Source: Blastococcus mobilis
Lineage (GTDB): Bacteria > Actinomycetota > Actinomycetes > Mycobacteriales > Geodermatophilaceae
Assembly (NCBI RefSeq): GCF_900188025.1
Contig: NZ_FZNO01000022.1
Coordinates: 1 to 64,000, forward strand
Direction of reading: 5' to 3'
Length of the DNA: 64,000 nucleotides
Below are positions 1 to 8,571 of this stretch, piece after piece (the first letter of the stretch is position 1; each line of letters begins with the position of its first letter). Both the position numbers and the translations under genes were made by a program. Below the pieces are notes generated by a model. The model was not told the DNA's origin. It saw only the letters and a program-made list of their open reading frames with translations, and ran no database searches.

Positions 1-75
1 ACCGATCCGCTCGAGCACCTTCTCCAGACCCACGGCCCAGTCCTCGACCTCGGCCACGGTCACATCTTCGACCAT
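1..75 (-). CDS. IS701-like transposase, N-terminal fragment (cut by window edge)
   Basis: The reverse strand reads ATG from position 75 and stays open to the window edge, giving 25 residues that begin MVEDVTVAEVEDWAVGLEKV. The pattern of an acidic start, a Trp and a helix leading to an Arg/Ile-Gly resembles the extreme N-terminus of IS701-family DDE transposases as I remember them. Only the first 75 bases are inside the window, so no catalytic residue or terminal repeat can be seen. It lies next to a frameshifted pseudogene, which fits a decaying junction. Any other protein with a short acidic amphipathic start could look the same. Confidence 0.35.
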   Translation of the reverse strand, partial: MVEDVTVAEVEDWAVGLEKVLERIG

Positions 76-158
76 CCCGAGACAGTCGTGACCTCGAAGC
101 CCTCAACCCAGTAGACACACCGCAGCCGACAAGACAGGTGCGGCTGTAGTACTAGTGC

Positions 159-971
159 TCAGCCGAGGAGCCGCGACACCGCCGACAGGCGTGAGTCGCC
201 GGCCATCGCCGCGAGCCACCCGGCCCACCCCGGGCGGGCGCGCATCGCCTCCAGCGCGCGACGGACCGCCTCGGCGTCCCCACGCGGCGAGCGCGGCGTA
301 CAGGTCGCGGGCACCCTCGGGCGCGAACACTGCCAGCGTCTCGTAGTCACGCTCGTCGTAAGCCCGCTGGAGGTCGCAGCATCCGCAGCTGGGCGACCGG
401 GTCAGCTGAGTCGTCGACCCGCAGATCCGTGCGGACGCCGTCCTCCTCCTCGGTCGGGGTATGCCCGCTCACCACCAGGAGGGCCGCGGACTGACGGCCC
501 CGCAGGTCACCGCCGGCGTGCTGTCCCGCCGACAGTGCCGCCAGCAGCCGGTCGGGAGGGGCTACACGTGCGGCGGCGAACGTCTCGGCCATCGCGGGCA
601 GGACCTCGTCCCCGGCCAGCATGTTGTCCTGGACGCTGACGCCGTCGCCGACCAGGTGGCCGCTCACCGGGAACGATCCCTGCCCGGTGTCCGCGGCGAC
701 CCGCCCGGCCGGATCCCGGACGGCGATCTGACGGTCGGCGTCCTCGGCGGCGTGCGCCGCCCGGCGGACCAGCTCGGCCGGGGGTACTCCCTCGGCCAGA
801 GCGGTCAGGAGCGACGTGCCCAGGCCGCCGCCGGCTGCGCGCCGGCACCGCGACCACGCCGACCCCGGGTCGGGCGGCGGGTACGGCGCGCCCGACGGCA
901 AGGATGCAGGAGGACACCGCGATCCCGAGATCACCGGTGGCCGGATCACGGGCGAGGACGGAGAACGTCAC
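159..971 (-). pseudogene. DUF1028 family protein, disrupted by three frameshifts
   Basis: Translation from the ATG at 971 gives a typical DUF1028 start ([20 protein letters not shown]). The frame breaks near 820-850. The next frame carries the family core, including GNML-like [30 protein letters not shown] and the DLRVDDSADPVAQL motif. A second break near 360-385 leads to RAYDERDYETLAVFAPEGAR, and a third near 285-300 leads to a C-terminus ending SRLLG at the stop at 159. Joined together, the pieces make one full-length DUF1028 protein, a family with an Ntn-hydrolase-like fold and poorly known function. Each break can be repaired by a one-base change, so this is either a recent pseudogene or a stretch of sequencing indels. 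Confidence 0.75.
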
Positions 972-1052
972 CGGTGGGCCGGCCCCGGGGGACCGCCGCG
1001 CGCCTGCGCGTCCATCCGTCGACCACCCCCGGGATGACTCGGTGCGTCCGGC

Positions 1053-1856
1053 TCAGGCCGGCTTGCCCAGCTCGCGGACGCCTTCGATCCCCCGGCCGAG
1101 CGTAGCGGTGACCCGTTCGGTGTCAGCACGATGTCCCAGGCGCTCCTCGTCCGCATTGCGGCACAGCACGAGGGACGCCCCAGCGCTCAACGGGGCCAGC
1201 AGCCACGCCACCGGCCCCGCTTCGGCCGCGCTCCGCTCGTCCACCAGGACGCGGTCGCCGGCGACCAGGCCGAGTCGGTCCGCGAGCTGCCGGGCGGTCG
1301 ACACGAGCCCGCCGAGGTCGAGCTCGAGACGCCCCACGAGCAATCCGGGGGACGACGGGTCCGGCTGCTCGTAGGGGACGAACACGTCACCCTGGGTGCG
1401 CACCTCCAGCGCGAAGTCACGGGCCGGCCCCGTGTACCCGGCCATCCCCAGCCCCAACGGGTGCAAGGAGAGGCCGAGCAGGTCCGGGACGTCCAGTTCC
1501 GCCAGGGCTTCCAGCCGGTCCTGGGCGGCGAGGACGACGTCGGCCTGTGCGACGCCGCCCTCGTCTTCGACGGCGGTGTCCAGGACGGCGGCCCCGCAGC
1601 TCCAGACCGCCAGCAGGACGGCCGCTGTCTGCCAGTGCACGGGAAGGACGACCGCCACGGTGCGTCCGCGCCCCACGTCGAACTCGTCCTGGAGCAGGTT
1701 GGCGGTCTTGGCGACCCAGTTGGCCAGGGTCGTCGCCGACAGCTCCACCCGCTCACCGGTGGCGTCGTCGTAGTGGGTGATCAGCGGGGCTGCGGAGTCG
1801 CGGCGCAGGGTGGCGGCGAGCAGATCGGCAGGCGTGCCCGGTCCGGTGCGGTTCAC
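1053..1856 (-). CDS. TIGR03089 family protein (AMP-dependent synthetase-like N-terminal fold)
   Basis: This 267-residue protein starts at GTG 1856. It resembles the actinobacterial TIGR03089 family, which keeps the N-terminal part of AMP-forming acyl-CoA synthetases but is far shorter than the 500-600 residue enzymes. Visible features are a LSATTLANWVAKTANLL segment like the adenylating-enzyme N-terminus, a hydrophobic TAAVLLAVWSCGAAVLDTA stretch, and no P-loop-like STGxTGxPK motif or C-terminal lysine domain. An adenylation reaction is therefore unlikely, and its function is unknown. A CAGTCT hexamer lies 6 nt before the start, so the message may be leaderless. It is downstream of, and codirectional with, the LCP gene. 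Confidence 0.8.
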   Translation of the reverse strand: MNRTGPGTPADLLAATLRRDSAAPLITHYDDATGERVELSATTLANWVAKTANLLQDEFDVGRGRTVAVVLPVHWQTAAVLLAVWSCGAAVLDTAVEDEGGVAQADVVLAAQDRLEALAELDVPDLLGLSLHPLGLGMAGYTGPARDFALEVRTQGDVFVPYEQPDPSSPGLLVGRLELDLGGLVSTARQLADRLGLVAGDRVLVDERSAAEAGPVAWLLAPLSAGASLVLCRNADEERLGHRADTERVTATLGRGIEGVRELGKPA

Positions 1857-1951
1857 CGGATCAGACTGACAGGCGTGCGGCCGGCGGCACGCACCGACCG
1901 GTGGTGGAAGGGGAAAGGGCCGGACACGGCGGCCCGGGCCCCTCGCCGCGG

Positions 1952-3658
1952 TCAGCGTCGGCGGGTGCGCGGTTCGCCCTCGTCCAGGGCCTTCTGAGCC
2001 GCCACCGGGTCATAGGCGCAGGCATCGGTGACGTTGTCGACCGGGGTCTCTTCGGCGCCGGACCCGCCGGCCGCCGGCGCCGGCGCCGAGGACGCGGGCG
2101 CGGCGGTACCGGTCGACTGTGACGTGTCGTCGGCGGGCGGTGTGGGCGTGACCGCCGTACCCAGCGCCGTCTGGACGGTGGACCGGATGAGGTCGTAGTC
2201 GGGGTAGGCCGGGCGGATGACGGTGTCGTCGAACACCACGCTGTTGATGCCGGACTCCTTCACCCGGAATGCCAGCTCGACGAAGTCGTCGAGGACCGCC
2301 TGGGGGACATCGGTCCGCACGATGTCCTGAGTCGTGGCCGCCAGCTCCTGATACTGCGTCAGCAGGGTCATGGGGTCCGCCGCGGCGACGATGGCGTTGA
2401 TGACGCAGCGCTGGCGGTCCATGCGCATGTAGTCGCTCAGGCCGAAGCGGCCCCGGGCGAAGTCCAGCGCACGGGTCCCGTTCATGTGCTGGTTCGGGCC
2501 CGGGGCGATGTAGTCGTCGGGAAGAATGCCGATGGTCGGCTCTCCGCCGATCGGCACCCAGTAGTTGACGTTGAGAGTGACGCCGCCGAGGGCGTCGACC
2601 AAGCGGCTGAACCCGTCCAGGTTGACCAGGACGTAGTAGTCGATGTTCAGACCGAGGGCCTCGCCGACGCCGAGCTTGAGGAAGTCCGCCCCTGGGTTGT
2701 CGGTCCGCCCCAGGATGTCCGGGTGGTCCGCGGGGCCGTTGCGGTACACGGCGTTGAGCAGGCTCTCGCTCTCGCTGCCGGCGTCGAACCCGTCGGGGTA
2801 GACCTCGGACAGCGGGCTGTCCTCGGGGAACGGTAGCTCCTCGAGGTTGCGGGGCAGGCTGAACAACGTGGTCGCACCCGTCGCGGTGGCGATGCTCGCG
2901 ACCATGACGGTGTCGGTCCGCACGCCGTCGCGGCCGGCGCCGCCGTCGCCGCCGAGCAGGAGCACGTTGACGCGGTCCTTGCCGGCGAAGGGGTTGGCGG
3001 CGGGGGAGTCGGGGACGGTGGCCGACTCGGCGTCGGCGAAGACGTTCTGGATCAGGTTCCGCTGGACGGAGGCGAGCCGGGCGACCTCGAAAGCGGGGTA
3101 GGCGACCCCGAGGGCGAGCAGGGTCACCACCACCGTCCCGACGACGTGCTGCCCCCGGGTGGTCTCCAGCGGCGCGAGCATGCGGTATCCGGCGATGATC
3201 ACAAGAGACCACCCGATCGCGACCGCGACCGCGACGGCGATGACCAGGAGCAGGGCTCTGGGGTCGACGGCGAACTGGACGACCTTCCGCTGCCCGACGG
3301 TGGCCAGGAGCACCAGGCCGAGGGCGCCCGCGGCGGCCAGGCCCAGGACGGCCCAGCCGACCCGTCGCGCGCCGACGGATATCAGTGCCGTGCCCGGCAA
3401 GATCGCGCCGAGGGCGGTCTGGCGAAGCACGCTCGAGAACGGTCGGGGTGGCGTCGTGCGGGTCGACGCGCCGGCCGGTCGCCGGACCGGTCCGGAGTCC
3501 ACCCGACGACGGGCGCGGGGGTCGTGCCGGTCGGCACCGCGCTGGGCGGTGGCCGCCGACCGGCCAGGCCGTGGCGGGCGTCCCGCTCGAGGGTCGAGAC
3601 GCGGCGGCAGGGTGCGGCCGGCAGTCGGCCCCACTCGCTCGTCGTGTCCTCGGCTCAC
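1952..3658 (-). CDS. LytR-CpsA-Psr (LCP) family cell-wall glycopolymer ligase
   Basis: LCP proteins transfer polyprenyl-linked glycopolymers (arabinogalactan or teichoic-type chains) onto peptidoglycan at the outer face of the membrane. This 568-residue protein has a basic, Pro/Arg-rich cytoplasmic N-terminus of about 80 residues. About four hydrophobic segments follow between residues 80 and 190, then the LCP domain at about 224-430. That domain shows VNVLLLGGDGG, RTDTVMVASI, an SLPRN motif and the conserved MRMDRQRCV arginine region. Classical LCP proteins have one membrane segment, so the extra segments are unusual. A Ser/Thr/Ala/Pro-rich tail follows. The GTG at 3658 is preceded by a GCGAGG-like site. 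It diverges from the amidase gene at 4162, so the two envelope genes share a 503-nt control region. Confidence 0.9.
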   Translation of the reverse strand: MSRGHDERVGPTAGRTLPPRLDPRAGRPPRPGRSAATAQRGADRHDPRARRRVDSGPVRRPAGASTRTTPPRPFSSVLRQTALGAILPGTALISVGARRVGWAVLGLAAAGALGLVLLATVGQRKVVQFAVDPRALLLVIAVAVAVAIGWSLVIIAGYRMLAPLETTRGQHVVGTVVVTLLALGVAYPAFEVARLASVQRNLIQNVFADAESATVPDSPAANPFAGKDRVNVLLLGGDGGAGRDGVRTDTVMVASIATATGATTLFSLPRNLEELPFPEDSPLSEVYPDGFDAGSESESLLNAVYRNGPADHPDILGRTDNPGADFLKLGVGEALGLNIDYYVLVNLDGFSRLVDALGGVTLNVNYWVPIGGEPTIGILPDDYIAPGPNQHMNGTRALDFARGRFGLSDYMRMDRQRCVINAIVAAADPMTLLTQYQELAATTQDIVRTDVPQAVLDDFVELAFRVKESGINSVVFDDTVIRPAYPDYDLIRSTVQTALGTAVTPTPPADDTSQSTGTAAPASSAPAPAAGGSGAEETPVDNVTDACAYDPVAAQKALDEGEPRTRRR

Positions 3659-4161
3659 GGGATACCTCGCTCAGAAAGGGATGGATACGGCGGTCTCGTG
3701 GACCGTGCCCGACCGGCACATGCCCGTCGCGTCGCCGTTCGTGGGATGACCTGGCCGATGGTAAGCACGCAGACTGTGCGCCGGAGGCAACCGACACGTG
3801 CTCTCCGGCCCCTCCACTCGCGGGTGTTCCCAGTGGCCGCAGCGGTCACAGGGGAGCCGTCGTGACGGAATGCCCCGGCATCCGATGCCCGGGCGGGAGA
3901 CCGAACCACGACGCCGGTGTGGGCCCCCGTCGTTCCGTCGACCGGCGGAACGACGGCGTCGTTGCCATGGGTGGCCGATGATGGCACCGCATCAGCGGAA
4001 GCACCCGTCTCACTTGGCGCGCCGGTCACAGAGTGCATCGCCGCTGTCACGTACTTTATGAACTGCCTTCCGCACGGTCCCGGTACTCCGGGGGCTCGCC
4101 GATGACAGCAACCGGGTCAGCCCGAAGCGGACGCGCTCAACTGCACATCGGAGGACATCTC
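3659..4161. other. 503-nt divergent intergenic region between the LCP and amidase genes
   Basis: No gene is supported here; all ORFs are short and lack family signatures. The region must hold both promoters. Visible structure includes an 11-bp perfect inverted repeat at 3927-3956, the motif AGCGGTCACAGG at 3841-3852 (also present at 6858-6869), and GGAGGA at 4151-4156, the ribosome binding site of the amidase. The stretch from about 3840 to 3960 is rich in short complementary runs and could fold as an RNA leader on the plus strand. I could not match it firmly to a known riboswitch. Confidence 0.6.
3927..3956. repeat. 11-bp perfect inverted repeat upstream of the amidase gene
   Basis: The left arm CCGTCGTTCCG (3927-3937) and right arm CGGAACGACGG (3946-3956) are exact reverse complements with an 8-nt spacer. 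No T-run follows, so it is not a clear terminator. It lies about 205 nt before the amidase start and about 270 nt before the LCP start, a position that suits an operator or an RNA hairpin. Confidence 0.6.
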
Positions 4162-6171
4162 GTGCGCCGCGTTCTTGCCGGTTTCCTCGCATTCACCGCG
4201 ATCACCGCGACGCTGCTGATCCTGCCGGTCTATGCCGCTCCGTCGCCCACGCCGAAGCCCGTGGAGGCGTCCATCGACTCGGTGGCACTGGGATCGGCGA
4301 CCGCACCGGAGGGCGAGGCGGTCGTGACCACCGACGGCGAGGTGGTGGCCGCCGGCGAGCTGGCGCCCGTCACGCCCGAGCCATCCGCTGCTCCGCCACC
4401 GGTCGAGCCCGCGCCGCCCGCCGCGATGCCCAGCACTCCGACGGCGCCCACCTCCGCCGAACAGCCCGCGCCGGCGAGCTCCGGCGATGAGGTGCCGGGC
4501 GTGCCGGCGCTGACCGTCTCCCGTCCGGAGACCGACGTCTTCTCGACCGTCGGTGTCACCTGGTCGCTCGACGGCCCCGTCAGCGGGGTCACCGCCCAGG
4601 TGCGCGTGAAGGACAAGTCCGGAAAGTGGGGCCGCTGGTCCGACCTGGAGATGGAGGACGCCGCCGCGGTGCCGGCCGCGGACGGGAGCCTCCCTGCTGG
4701 GGGGCGCGGCGGTACCGCGCCGTACTGGACGGGCGACGCCTACGGCATCGAGCTGGTCCTCCAGACAGCTGACGGCTCCACGCCGCAGGACGTCCAGCTC
4801 GAGCTGATCGACCCGGGCACCAGCCCCGCCGACTCGGCACCGGGGAAGCCGACCGCCCGCGACCAGGCGCAGGCCGGGATGTACATGCCGGGTATCTACA
4901 GCCGTGCGCAGTGGGGCGCCGACGAGCGCCTCCGCACCTGGGCCCCGGAGTACGCGCCGACCCTCAAGGCGGCGACCATCCACCACACGGCCGACCGGAA
5001 CACCTACACGAGGGAACAGGTCCCCGAGATCCTCCGGGCGACGTTCGCGTACCACGCGGTGAGCCTGAAGTGGGGGGACATCGGTTACAACGTCCTCGTC
5101 GACAAGTTCGGCCGCGCCTGGGAGGGCCGGTACGGCGGCCTTGCCAGCACCGTGATCGGTGCGCACGCCGGTGGCTTCAACACCGGCACCTTCGGGGTGT
5201 CGATGATGGGCAACTACGACGTCGTGGAACCGCCCAGGGTCATGCTCGACGCGGTGGCCCACGTGATCGCCTGGAAGCTCTCCCTGTACCGGGTCAGCCC
5301 TCACGGCACGACCACACTGACGTCCAGCGGTGGGGGGACGGCGAAGTACGCCACGGGCGTGTCGGTGAACCTGCCCACGATCTTCGGACACCGGGACGTC
5401 GGCAGCACCGCCTGTCCGGGCAGGTATGCCTTCGCGCGCATGAGCTACATCCGGTCGACCGTGGCGGCGATGCAGAGCAACATCGGGCTGTACGAGCCGG
5501 CCGAGGTATGGACGCGCAGCGCCGACCAGAGCGTGACACGAGTGCACCGGGGGAACCCCGGTGACGTTCCGCTGACCTGCGACTGGGACGGGGACGGACG
5601 GGACACGGTAGGTCTCTTCCGGCGGGGGCAGTTCATCCTGTTCGACTCGAACTCACCGACGGCACCGATCACGGCGGCCTTCTACTACGGGAACCCGACC
5701 GACATTCCGCTGTGCGGCGACTGGGACGGCGACGGGGACGACACCGTGGCGGTGTGGCGCGGGGGGCAGTTCTTCCTCCGCAACGCCAACTCGTCCGGTG
5801 TCTCCAGCACCTACTTCGCCTTCGGCAACCCCACCGACGCCCCGCTGGCGGGTGACTGGGACGGAGACGGCGCCGACTCGCCGGCGGTCCACCGCGATTC
5901 CTACTTCTTCTGGACCAACAGTGACCAACAGGGCGTGACCGACGGGTACCGGTCGTTCGGCCTGTCCGGGGACCGGCCCGTGACCGGTGACTGGGACGGC
6001 GACGGGGCGGACAACCTCGGTGTCGCCCGGGCGGGCGTCTTCTATCTGGCGGACCGCACAGCGGGCCAGCCGTACGACTACCTGTACTACGGCAACATCA
6101 CCGACAACCCCGTCGCGGGCGACTGGGACGACGCCGGGACCGACGAGATCGGGGTCAGTCGTGGCTACTGA
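4162..6171 (+). CDS. Secreted N-acetylmuramoyl-L-alanine amidase (PGRP/Amidase_2) with DWDGDG repeats
   Basis: The enzyme should cleave the bond between MurNAc and the stem peptide outside the cell. GTG 4162 is chosen because GGAGGA sits 5 nt upstream and translation begins directly with a signal peptide (VRRVLAGFLAFTAITATLLI); in-frame codons at 4033 and 4102 only add a non-signal extension. A Pro/Ala-rich linker precedes a PGRP domain at about residues 243-430, with the zinc-site pattern TIHHTAD, the conserved IGYNVLVD, IGAHAGGFN and GHRDVGSTACPG. Residues 463-669 hold five repeats of about 40 residues, each with a D-W-D-G-D-G or D-W-D-D-A-G loop, like FG-GAP/VCBS calcium-binding modules. 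These probably bind wall polymer or calcium. Confidence 0.9.
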   Translation: MRRVLAGFLAFTAITATLLILPVYAAPSPTPKPVEASIDSVALGSATAPEGEAVVTTDGEVVAAGELAPVTPEPSAAPPPVEPAPPAAMPSTPTAPTSAEQPAPASSGDEVPGVPALTVSRPETDVFSTVGVTWSLDGPVSGVTAQVRVKDKSGKWGRWSDLEMEDAAAVPAADGSLPAGGRGGTAPYWTGDAYGIELVLQTADGSTPQDVQLELIDPGTSPADSAPGKPTARDQAQAGMYMPGIYSRAQWGADERLRTWAPEYAPTLKAATIHHTADRNTYTREQVPEILRATFAYHAVSLKWGDIGYNVLVDKFGRAWEGRYGGLASTVIGAHAGGFNTGTFGVSMMGNYDVVEPPRVMLDAVAHVIAWKLSLYRVSPHGTTTLTSSGGGTAKYATGVSVNLPTIFGHRDVGSTACPGRYAFARMSYIRSTVAAMQSNIGLYEPAEVWTRSADQSVTRVHRGNPGDVPLTCDWDGDGRDTVGLFRRGQFILFDSNSPTAPITAAFYYGNPTDIPLCGDWDGDGDDTVAVWRGGQFFLRNANSSGVSSTYFAFGNPTDAPLAGDWDGDGADSPAVHRDSYFFWTNSDQQGVTDGYRSFGLSGDRPVTGDWDGDGADNLGVARAGVFYLADRTAGQPYDYLYYGNITDNPVAGDWDDAGTDEIGVSRGY

Positions 6172-6736
6172 CCGCCGACGTGTCCGCACGGCGAGGCGCG
6201 TCGGCGTCCTCGCCGTCTGCCGGGCGCTGCTGTCCATGGCGGTGTCTGCGACGACGCCGTCGGCCCGGGCAGCGGTCGGGGGCCCACCCTGGAGCTCACC
6301 GGGCACGGCTACGGCCACGGTCGGGGACTGGGCCGGTGGGACTCCTACGGTCGGGCGACGCAGCGCGGCGTCACCCACGACCGCTTCCTGAACAGCTGCT
6401 ACGGCGGCACCGTGGCCGGCTTCCACGGGAACGCGCCGGTCGGCGTGCAGCTCACGGCGCACGACGGTCGAGCGGTCGAGCGGTCGAGGTGACCTCGTCG
6501 TTCTACGTCGGGGCGTCCAGTGCGCCCGGACACGGCAGCCTGGGTGGAGGCTCGTGCCGATGGCAGCCTGCTGCTGCGGACGAGCTACGGCTGCGGCAGC
6601 CAGGACGTCTGGGAGGACGCTCATCCCGGACGGGCGGATCGTCTCCACCGTCGGCAACCCCGGCGGCGACCGCTCCGCCATGCTGAACGGCTACACCCCC
6701 GCGCAACGACGCCCGACCGGGGCGATCTCGGGGTGA
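6161..6736 (+). pseudogene. Degraded secreted protein with SpoIID/LytB-like motifs
   Basis: Starting at GTG 6161, which overlaps the end of the amidase, is a short ORF with a signal-peptide-like start (MATDRRRVRTARRVGVLAV...AMSARA-type cleavage region). Beyond about 6290 the coding signal jumps between frames. Pieced together it reads ELTGHGYGHGRGLGRWDSYG, then CYGGT, VQLTAHDGRAVE and AAWVEARADGSLLLRTSYG. GHGYGHGxGL/MxQWGxYG is the hallmark of SpoIID/LytB-domain proteins, so I read this as a broken secreted wall-associated gene. A short direct duplication (gtcgagcg, about 6468-6487) marks one lesion. No intact reading frame of useful length remains. Some breaks could be sequencing errors. Confidence 0.6.
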
Positions 6737-6966
6737 TCTGGGGATCGGGCGCCCAGCGCGGTGCGCCACCTGCTGGTGGAGAACGATCTCCGGGGCGTCG
6801 TCCGGCGGGAGTCGCCGCCCACCTGTGGGGACGCCGCCGGGTGGTCCCATCGGACCCAGCGGTCACAGGAGCGCCGGAGATGTCACGGGTGTATCGCCAG
6901 GGGCGCGAGGCACTGGTGGGGTGAGCGGCTCGGCGTGGGCCTCGGCAGCCCCATCCCGGCCCCGGG

Positions 6967-6972
6967 TAGCGT
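6967..6972 (+). promoter_or_regulatory. Candidate -10 hexamer for a leaderless wzm transcript
   Basis: TAGCGT lies 7 nt before the GTG at 6980, and no convincing Shine-Dalgarno is seen. The same arrangement recurs at many starts in this window. Confidence 0.5.
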
Positions 6973-6979
6973 TCGGCAG

Positions 6980-7810
6980 GTGCTCGCCAGTGCAACACCG
7001 TCCCGGAACTCGTTCGCCCGGGCCGTGGCAGACCTTCGCGGCGGCTGGGCCCAGCGCCAGCTGTGGGCACACCTGGGCTGGCAGGACATCAGGCAGCGCT
7101 ATCGGCGTTCCGTCCTGGGGCCGATCTGGATCACCATCAGCATGGCGGTCACGGCCGTGGCACTGGGCGTCCTGTACGCGGGGTTGTTCGGCAACGACCT
7201 CTCCGTGCAGCTGCCGTACATCCTCGTGGGGTTCATCATCTGGGCCTTCATCAGCGGCTGCATCAGCGAGGGCTCAGAGGTCTTCATCGCCAACGAGGGC
7301 CTGATCCGGCAGCTGCCCGCGCCGCTGTCGGTGCACGTCTACCGGCTGGTGTGGCGCCAGATGCTGTTCTTCGCGCACAACCTCATCGTCTACGTCGTGA
7401 TGCTCGTGATCTTTCCGCAGCAACTCGGCTGGGACAGCCTCACGGTGTTCCCCGCGCTCCTGCTCCTCGGGATCAACGGCGCGTGGGTCGCCCTTCTCCT
7501 GGGCATCGTCACGACGCGGTTCCGCGACCTGGCCCCGATCACCCAGAGCGTGGTGCAGCTGCTGTTCTTCCTCACGCCGATCGTCTGGATCTACGACGAC
7601 CTGCTGAAGAACGCCGCGGTGGCCGAACGGGCCCGTCTGGTCGAGTTCAATCCGCTGCTGCACTTCATCGAGATCGTCCGGCAGCCGATGCTGGGCCAGG
7701 AGCAGCACCTGCGGCACTGGGTCGTGGTTCTCCTCATCACCGTCGTCGGGTGGGCCCTTACCCTGGTGGCGCTGCGCCGGTACCGATCGAGAGTGGCGTA
7801 CTGGGTGTGA
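6980..7810 (+). CDS. wzm: ABC-type polysaccharide (galactan) exporter, permease Wzm
   Basis: This is the membrane half of an ABC-2 type exporter for lipid-linked polysaccharide. The 276-residue product from GTG 6980 has an amphipathic N-terminus (HLGWQDIRQRYRRSVLGPIW, the typical start of O-antigen/teichoic acid permeases) and about six membrane segments between residues 35 and 260. GTG 6980 is preferred over the upstream in-frame ATG-like starts because those add about 70 residues of non-membrane sequence overlapping the pseudogene, and TAGCGT sits 7 nt upstream. The stop overlaps the GTG of the ATPase gene. With wzt and glfT1 adjacent, it corresponds to the mycobacterial galactan exporter (Rv3783 family). 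Confidence 0.88.
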   Translation: MLASATPSRNSFARAVADLRGGWAQRQLWAHLGWQDIRQRYRRSVLGPIWITISMAVTAVALGVLYAGLFGNDLSVQLPYILVGFIIWAFISGCISEGSEVFIANEGLIRQLPAPLSVHVYRLVWRQMLFFAHNLIVYVVMLVIFPQQLGWDSLTVFPALLLLGINGAWVALLLGIVTTRFRDLAPITQSVVQLLFFLTPIVWIYDDLLKNAAVAERARLVEFNPLLHFIEIVRQPMLGQEQHLRHWVVVLLITVVGWALTLVALRRYRSRVAYWV

Positions 7811-8571
7811 GCACGTCGGAGGACAGACCCCTGGTCAGCATCATCGCGAAGGACGCCTGCGTCGACTTCCCCATCTTCGACGCCAAGAGCCGGTCCCTGA
7901 AGAAGACGGTCATGGGCCTGGTCGGCGGGAACATCACCACCGAGACCAAGGTGCCGGTCATCCAGGCGCTGCGGGACATCACCCTGACCCTGGAGCACGG
8001 GGACCGAGTCGGTCTCGTGGGGCACAACGGCGCGGGCAAGTCCACGCTCCTGCGGTTGCTCGCCGGCATCTACGAGCCCACGCGGGGCTTCGCCGAGGTC
8101 CGTGGGCGCGTGGCACCGGTCTTCGACCTGGGCGTCGGGATGGACCCGGAGATCTCCGGACTGGAGAACATCATCGTCCGCGGGCTCTTCCTCGGGATGA
8201 CGCGCAAGCAGATGGAGGAGCGGATCGACGACATCGCGGACTTCACCGAACTCGGCGACTTCCTCCGGATGCCGCTGCGTACCTACTCCACCGGTATGCG
8301 CATCCGGCTCGCACTGGGTGTGGTGACGAGCATCGATCCGGAGATCCTGATCCTCGACGAGGGGATCGGCGCGGTCGACGCCGCGTTCCTCGAGAAGTCC
8401 AAGAAGCGCCTGGCGGAGCTGGTGGAGCGTGCCGGGCTCCTGGTGTTCGCGTCGCACTCCGACGAGTTCCTGCGGGAGCTGTGCGACACCGCGATCTGGA
8501 TGGAGCACGGCCGCATCCGTCAGCAGGGCGGCATCGACGAGGTCCTCGCGGGCTACAAGGGACGCACGTGA
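7807..8571 (+). CDS. wzt: ABC-type polysaccharide (galactan) exporter, ATPase Wzt
   Basis: This 254-residue nucleotide-binding subunit partners with Wzm to move undecaprenyl/decaprenyl-linked galactan across the membrane. Walker A GHNGAGKST is at residues 72-80, the signature-like YSTGMRIRLALG at about 160, and Walker B ILILDEGIG follows at about 182. The long loop between residues 20 and 50 (DAKSRSLKK...) is typical of teichoic acid and galactan exporters. There is no C-terminal carbohydrate-binding Wzt_C domain, which fits the short Rv3781-type ATPase. GTG 7807 overlaps the wzm stop by 4 nt, and its own stop overlaps glfT1 by 4 nt, so the three genes form one translationally coupled operon. 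Confidence 0.9.
   Translation: MSTSEDRPLVSIIAKDACVDFPIFDAKSRSLKKTVMGLVGGNITTETKVPVIQALRDITLTLEHGDRVGLVGHNGAGKSTLLRLLAGIYEPTRGFAEVRGRVAPVFDLGVGMDPEISGLENIIVRGLFLGMTRKQMEERIDDIADFTELGDFLRMPLRTYSTGMRIRLALGVVTSIDPEILILDEGIGAVDAAFLEKSKKRLAELVERAGLLVFASHSDEFLRELCDTAIWMEHGRIRQQGGIDEVLAGYKGRT

Noticed and set aside
347-949. An intact 200-residue gene on the minus strand
   Set aside because: It is the middle piece of the frameshifted DUF1028 pseudogene; its N-terminal 50 residues are non-homologous frame-shift sequence.
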